From NCBI RefSeq assembly GCF_900115175.1, contig NZ_FOYV01000001.1, positions 620,001-684,000 on the forward strand: 64,000 bases of DNA, written 5' to 3'. This stretch comes from Marinobacter gudaonensis (lineage in GTDB: Bacteria > Pseudomonadota > Gammaproteobacteria > Pseudomonadales > Oleiphilaceae). The notes under the pieces were generated by a model. That model made no database searches and had not been told where the DNA came from. It worked only from the letters and a program-made list of their open reading frames with translations. Shown here in pieces: positions 61,190 through 64,000 of this stretch (positions are counted from its first letter, which is position 1; each line of letters starts with the position of its first letter). The translations under genes were made by a program, and so were the position numbers.

Positions 61190-61903
61190 ATGACCTCACT
61201 ACCCTGGCTAGACCCCGACCAACTCTGGTTCCCCCCGGCCAATGAAGCCCTAGACGACCCGGACGGCCTGCTCGCCCTCGGCGGCGACCTCTCCACCGAC
61301 CGACTGATCCTGGCCTACCGCAATGGCATCTTCCCCTGGTACAGCGACGACCAACCCATCCTCTGGTGGTCCCCCAACCCACGGTGTGTGCTGTTCCCGA
61401 GCGAGATTCACGTGTCCCGCAGCCTGCGCCGTACCCTCAACCAGCGCCGATTCCAGGTAACGGCTGACCAGGCGTTCGGTCGGATCATCCGCCTCTGCGC
61501 CTCCACCCGGGCCGAAGGCACCTGGATCACCGAAGACATGATTGCCAGCTATTCCCAGCTGCACAGAATGGGCGTGGCCCACTCCATCGAAATCTGGAAC
61601 CGGCGCGGAGAGCTTGCCGGCGGCATGTACGGGCTCGCAATTGGACGGTGCTTCTTCGGAGAATCCATGTTTTCCCTGGAAACCAACGCCTCAAAGGTGC
61701 TGATGGTTCACCTGGCCCAACAGCTGAAGTGCTGGGGATATCGGATCATGGACTGCCAGGTAGAGAGCCGGCACTTGCTGACCATGGGTGCCCGGACTAT
61801 TCCCAGGGAGGAGTTTTTATCTATACTCAGGATGAGTGTTGATCAGACCCCTGATCAGACCGACTGGACCTTCCACTGGCAATGGCCCGGGCCGGAGGAG
61901 TAA
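61190..61903 (+). CDS. aat: leucyl/phenylalanyl-tRNA--protein transferase
   Basis: 237 residues. FPPANEALDDPDGLLALGGDLSTDRLILAYRNGIFPWYSDDQPILWWSPNPRCVLFP is the Aat signature; GECFFGESMFSLETNASKVLMVHL follows. Adds Leu or Phe to N-terminal Arg/Lys for ClpAP-ClpS degradation. Its stop codon is immediately followed by the bpt ATG. ATG 61190 has GGAGAAGGATG-type bases upstream. Confidence 0.95.
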   Translation: MTSLPWLDPDQLWFPPANEALDDPDGLLALGGDLSTDRLILAYRNGIFPWYSDDQPILWWSPNPRCVLFPSEIHVSRSLRRTLNQRRFQVTADQAFGRIIRLCASTRAEGTWITEDMIASYSQLHRMGVAHSIEIWNRRGELAGGMYGLAIGRCFFGESMFSLETNASKVLMVHLAQQLKCWGYRIMDCQVESRHLLTMGARTIPREEFLSILRMSVDQTPDQTDWTFHWQWPGPEE

Positions 61904-62611
61904 ATGAGCAATCTCAGAACACTGGTGTTCTTCGCGACACCGCCCCACGATTGCAGTTACCTGCCAGACCGAGAAGCCACCACCATGTTCGTGGATCCCC
62001 GGGCTCATATCGACAAGAAACTTTACAGCCAACTGACTGCGCTCGGGTTTCGTCGCAGCGGTTCCCACTATTACCGGCCCCACTGCGAACAGTGCGACGC
62101 CTGTATTCCGGTACGCCTGAAAGTAGACGATTTCAAATCCGACCGCAGCCAGCGCCGGGTGTTGAAAAAGAATGCCGATCTGCAGTGCAGACTGGTGCCG
62201 GCGGTGTTTGCAGAACGCTACTACCAGCTTTACGCTCGCTATATCGAGGAGCGCCATCAGGACGGCGACATGTACCCACCCTCAAGGGAACAATTCACGT
62301 CGTTTCTGGTGGAGGGCGCCACCGATTCCTGTTTCCTTGAAATTCACCTGGACAACCGGCTGGTAGGCCTCGCGGCGGTGGATCTGCTGGACGACGGGCT
62401 CTCGGCCATCTACACCGTGTTTGATCCGGATATGGAAGACCGAAGCCTGGGTACCTACGCGATTCTCTGGCAGATAGAGGAAGCCAAACGACGAGGCCTG
62501 CCTCACCTCTACCTCGGCTATTGGATCAAGCAGTGCCGGAAGATGAACTACAAAACCCGCTTCCGGCCAATCCAGGCCCTTCACGACGGCCACTGGCGCG
62601 AGCTGGTTTAA
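61904..62611 (+). CDS. bpt: bacterial arginyl/leucyl-tRNA--protein transferase Bpt
   Basis: 235 residues, Ate1-like. HDCSYLPDREATTMFVDP with the N-terminal Cys, then C-x2-C in HCEQCDACIPVRL, and LYLGYWIKQCRKMNYKTRFRPIQ. Attaches Leu to N-terminal Asp/Glu, the second entry to the N-degron route. GGAGGAG sits immediately before ATG 61904, inside the end of aat. Confidence 0.95.
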   Translation: MSNLRTLVFFATPPHDCSYLPDREATTMFVDPRAHIDKKLYSQLTALGFRRSGSHYYRPHCEQCDACIPVRLKVDDFKSDRSQRRVLKKNADLQCRLVPAVFAERYYQLYARYIEERHQDGDMYPPSREQFTSFLVEGATDSCFLEIHLDNRLVGLAAVDLLDDGLSAIYTVFDPDMEDRSLGTYAILWQIEEAKRRGLPHLYLGYWIKQCRKMNYKTRFRPIQALHDGHWRELV

Positions 62612-62720
62612 CGTTCCGGTTCACACCGCGCCCTCCCTGACTTTGCCAAACGCGGACAAATCAGGCAGAATTGCGCAATTTAAAATCACGAGAAGCATTT
62701 CCAAGCGAGGTTTCTACTGA

Positions 62721-62939
62721 ATGGCGAAATCAGATGTCATTGAAATGGAAGGCGTTATTATCGATACGCTTCCAAACACCATGTTCCGGGTTGAGCTGAG
62801 CAACGGCCATGTTGTAACCGCTCATATCTCCGGCAAGATGCGCAAGAACTATATCCGCATCCTGACCGGCGACAAGGTCAAGGTTGAGCTGACTCCCTAC
62901 GACCTGAGCAAGGGCCGCATTGTGTACCGCGCCCGCTAA
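62721..62939 (+). CDS. infA: translation initiation factor IF-1
   Basis: 72 residues, one OB-fold. [30 protein letters not shown] and [32 protein letters not shown] match IF-1 throughout. Binds the 30S A-site at initiation. Placed after bpt with a 109-base gap, and convergent with clpA. Confidence 0.98.
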   Translation: MAKSDVIEMEGVIIDTLPNTMFRVELSNGHVVTAHISGKMRKNYIRILTGDKVKVELTPYDLSKGRIVYRAR

Positions 62940-62955
62940 GCCGCCAAGACATCTG

Positions 62956-62979
62956 AAAAGGCCCCTCCGGGGCTTTTTT
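62956..62979 (+). terminator. Rho-independent terminator of infA
   Basis: GCCCC (62961-62965), loop TCC, wait-free GGGGC (62969-62973), then six T; the A-run before the stem extends it. Confidence 0.85.
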
Positions 62980-62986
62980 GTTGGCC

Positions 62987-63020
62987 AAAAAAAACCGCTG
63001 CCGGCAAGCCGGACAGCGGT
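62987..63020 (-). terminator. Rho-independent terminator of clpA
   Basis: ACCGCTG and CAGCGGT with an inner CCGGC/GCCGG pair form one hairpin (62994-63020); on the minus strand it is followed by a T-run (A-run 62987-62994 on the plus strand). Confidence 0.85.
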
Positions 63021-63049
63021 TTTTGTTTTCGACACATCGGCCGAAGGCG

Positions 63050-64000
63050 TCAGACCGCCTCGGCTGGCTCGTCCTCGTACTCGAACACCAGCTCGTCTTC
63101 GCGCAGGTGGATGTAGACATCCCCACCCTTCTCGGACAGTCGCCCGAACAGGATCTGCTCGGCCAGAGGCCGCTTGATCTTGTCCTGGATGAGCCGGGAC
63201 ATCGGCCGGGCACCCATGGTGACATCGTAGCCCTTCTCTGCCAGCCAGGCCTTGGCGGCATCGTCCACATGCAGAACCACATGCTTCTCGTCCAGCTGAG
63301 CCTGCAGCTCGGTGAGGAACTTGTCCACCACGTGAGTGATGGTGTCCTTCTGCAGATCGCCGAACTGGATGATACCGTCCAGACGATTGCGGAACTCCGG
63401 CGTAAAGGTCTTGCTGATGATCTCCATACCGTCGGTGCTGTGGTCCTGCTCGCTGAAACCAATGGAACGACGGGCCATGCTCTCGGCACCGGCGTTGGTG
63501 GTCATCACCAGGATCACATGGCGGAAATCTGCCTTGCGGCCATTGTTGTCGGTCAGCGTGCCGTGATCCATAACCTGCAGCAGCAGGTTGAAGACCTCAG
63601 GGTGCGCCTTCTCGATCTCATCCAGCAGCAGCACACAGTGCGGGTGCTTGTTGACCGCCTCGGTCAGCAGGCCGCCCTGGTCGTAGCCCACATAGCCCGG
63701 AGGCGCACCAATGAGCCGTGACACGGTGTGCCGTTCCATGTACTCGGACATGTCGAAACGTACCAGCTCGATGCCCAGCACCTTGGCCAACTGCTTGGTC
63801 ACCTCGGTCTTGCCGACACCGGTCGGACCGGCAAACAGGAACGCGCCTTCGGGTTTCTCCGGCGCCTTCAGGCCGGCACGGGCCAGCTTGATGGCCGTGG
63901 ACAGGGACTCGATGGCCGGATCCTGGCCGAACACCACCATCTTGAGATCCCGCTCCAGGTTCCGCAGCAGGTCCTTGTCGCTGGTGGACACGTTCTTCGG
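63050..64000 (-). CDS. clpA: ATP-dependent Clp protease ATP-binding subunit ClpA (N-terminus outside window)
   Basis: The C-terminal 317 residues of a Clp/Hsp100 unfoldase; the gene enters from beyond base 64000. Second AAA+ domain: Walker A FAGPTGVGKTEVTKQLAKVLG, RFDMSEYMERHTVSRLIGAPPGYVGYDQGG, Walker B CVLLLDEIEKAHPEVFNLLLQVMDHGTLTDNNGRK, sensor and lid region GYDVTMGARPMSRLIQDKIKRPLAEQILFG. Unfolds N-degron substrates for ClpP. clpS would be expected beyond the edge. Confidence 0.95.
   Translation of the reverse strand, partial: PKNVSTSDKDLLRNLERDLKMVVFGQDPAIESLSTAIKLARAGLKAPEKPEGAFLFAGPTGVGKTEVTKQLAKVLGIELVRFDMSEYMERHTVSRLIGAPPGYVGYDQGGLLTEAVNKHPHCVLLLDEIEKAHPEVFNLLLQVMDHGTLTDNNGRKADFRHVILVMTTNAGAESMARRSIGFSEQDHSTDGMEIISKTFTPEFRNRLDGIIQFGDLQKDTITHVVDKFLTELQAQLDEKHVVLHVDDAAKAWLAEKGYDVTMGARPMSRLIQDKIKRPLAEQILFGRLSEKGGDVYIHLREDELVFEYEDEPAEAV

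Overview
The window is a dense, GC-rich piece of a gammaproteobacterial chromosome made almost entirely of housekeeping genes. Gene content and order (yebC-ruvCAB-ybgC-tolQRAB-pal-cpoB; dapA-bamC-purC; comEC-exbBD-msbA-lpxK-kdsB-murB beside lolCD; an aat-bpt-infA cluster facing clpA) are of the Pseudomonas/Marinobacter type. Protein character and a TIGR04219-like barrel protein suggest Marinobacter or a close marine relative, but that assignment is inference. I see no phage, insertion sequence, CRISPR array or plasmid gene.

Layout. 1-2844: a pterin-synthase-like gene (cut by the window edge) and an MDR dehydrogenase on the minus strand, divergent from a CDP-alcohol phosphotransferase and a YceI protein. 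2999-6308: an anchored Ig-like protein, a secreted lipase and a DMT exporter. 6364-9962: tRNA-Val, an iron-type alcohol dehydrogenase, a thioesterase, a UDP-sugar epimerase and a small barrel protein. 9995-17403: purC, bamC, dapA, bcp, an AI-2E transporter, a TusA-like protein, bepA and nadA. 17590-28287: two tRNA-Lys genes, then the tol-pal, ruv, yebC and aspS block. 28624-35871: fabR, a HIT protein, ugd, galE, tadA, guaA and guaB. 36088-44239: xseA, prpE, a cold-shock gene, leuA with a divergent Lrp-type regulator, and proS. 44253-55731: an envelope block (murB, a kdsB-phosphatase fusion, trm112, lpxK, msbA, exbD, exbB, comEC, DUF2062, lolD, one lolC/E). 55880-64000: a PilZ protein, aguA-aguB, moxR, trxB, aat-bpt, infA and clpA (cut by the window edge).

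How the genes work together. Much of the window serves the envelope: Tol-Pal, lipid A and Kdo supply (lpxK, msbA, kdsB), lipoprotein release (lolC/D), barrel assembly and quality control (bamC, bepA), and peptidoglycan precursors (murB, dapA). The rest is nucleotide, amino-acid and cofactor synthesis, recombination repair and translation, with both N-degron aminoacyl-transferases next to the clpA unfoldase.

Most unusual. Two intergenic elements (28334-28444 and 61023-61127) share a 53-nt loop that is nearly identical, held by long arms that differ in sequence yet stay self-complementary. I do not know a described family for them. Also notable are an in-frame KdsB/low-molecular-weight phosphatase fusion, a single Lol permease where relatives have two, and a pterin-synthase-like protein lacking the usual catalytic Cys and one zinc His.
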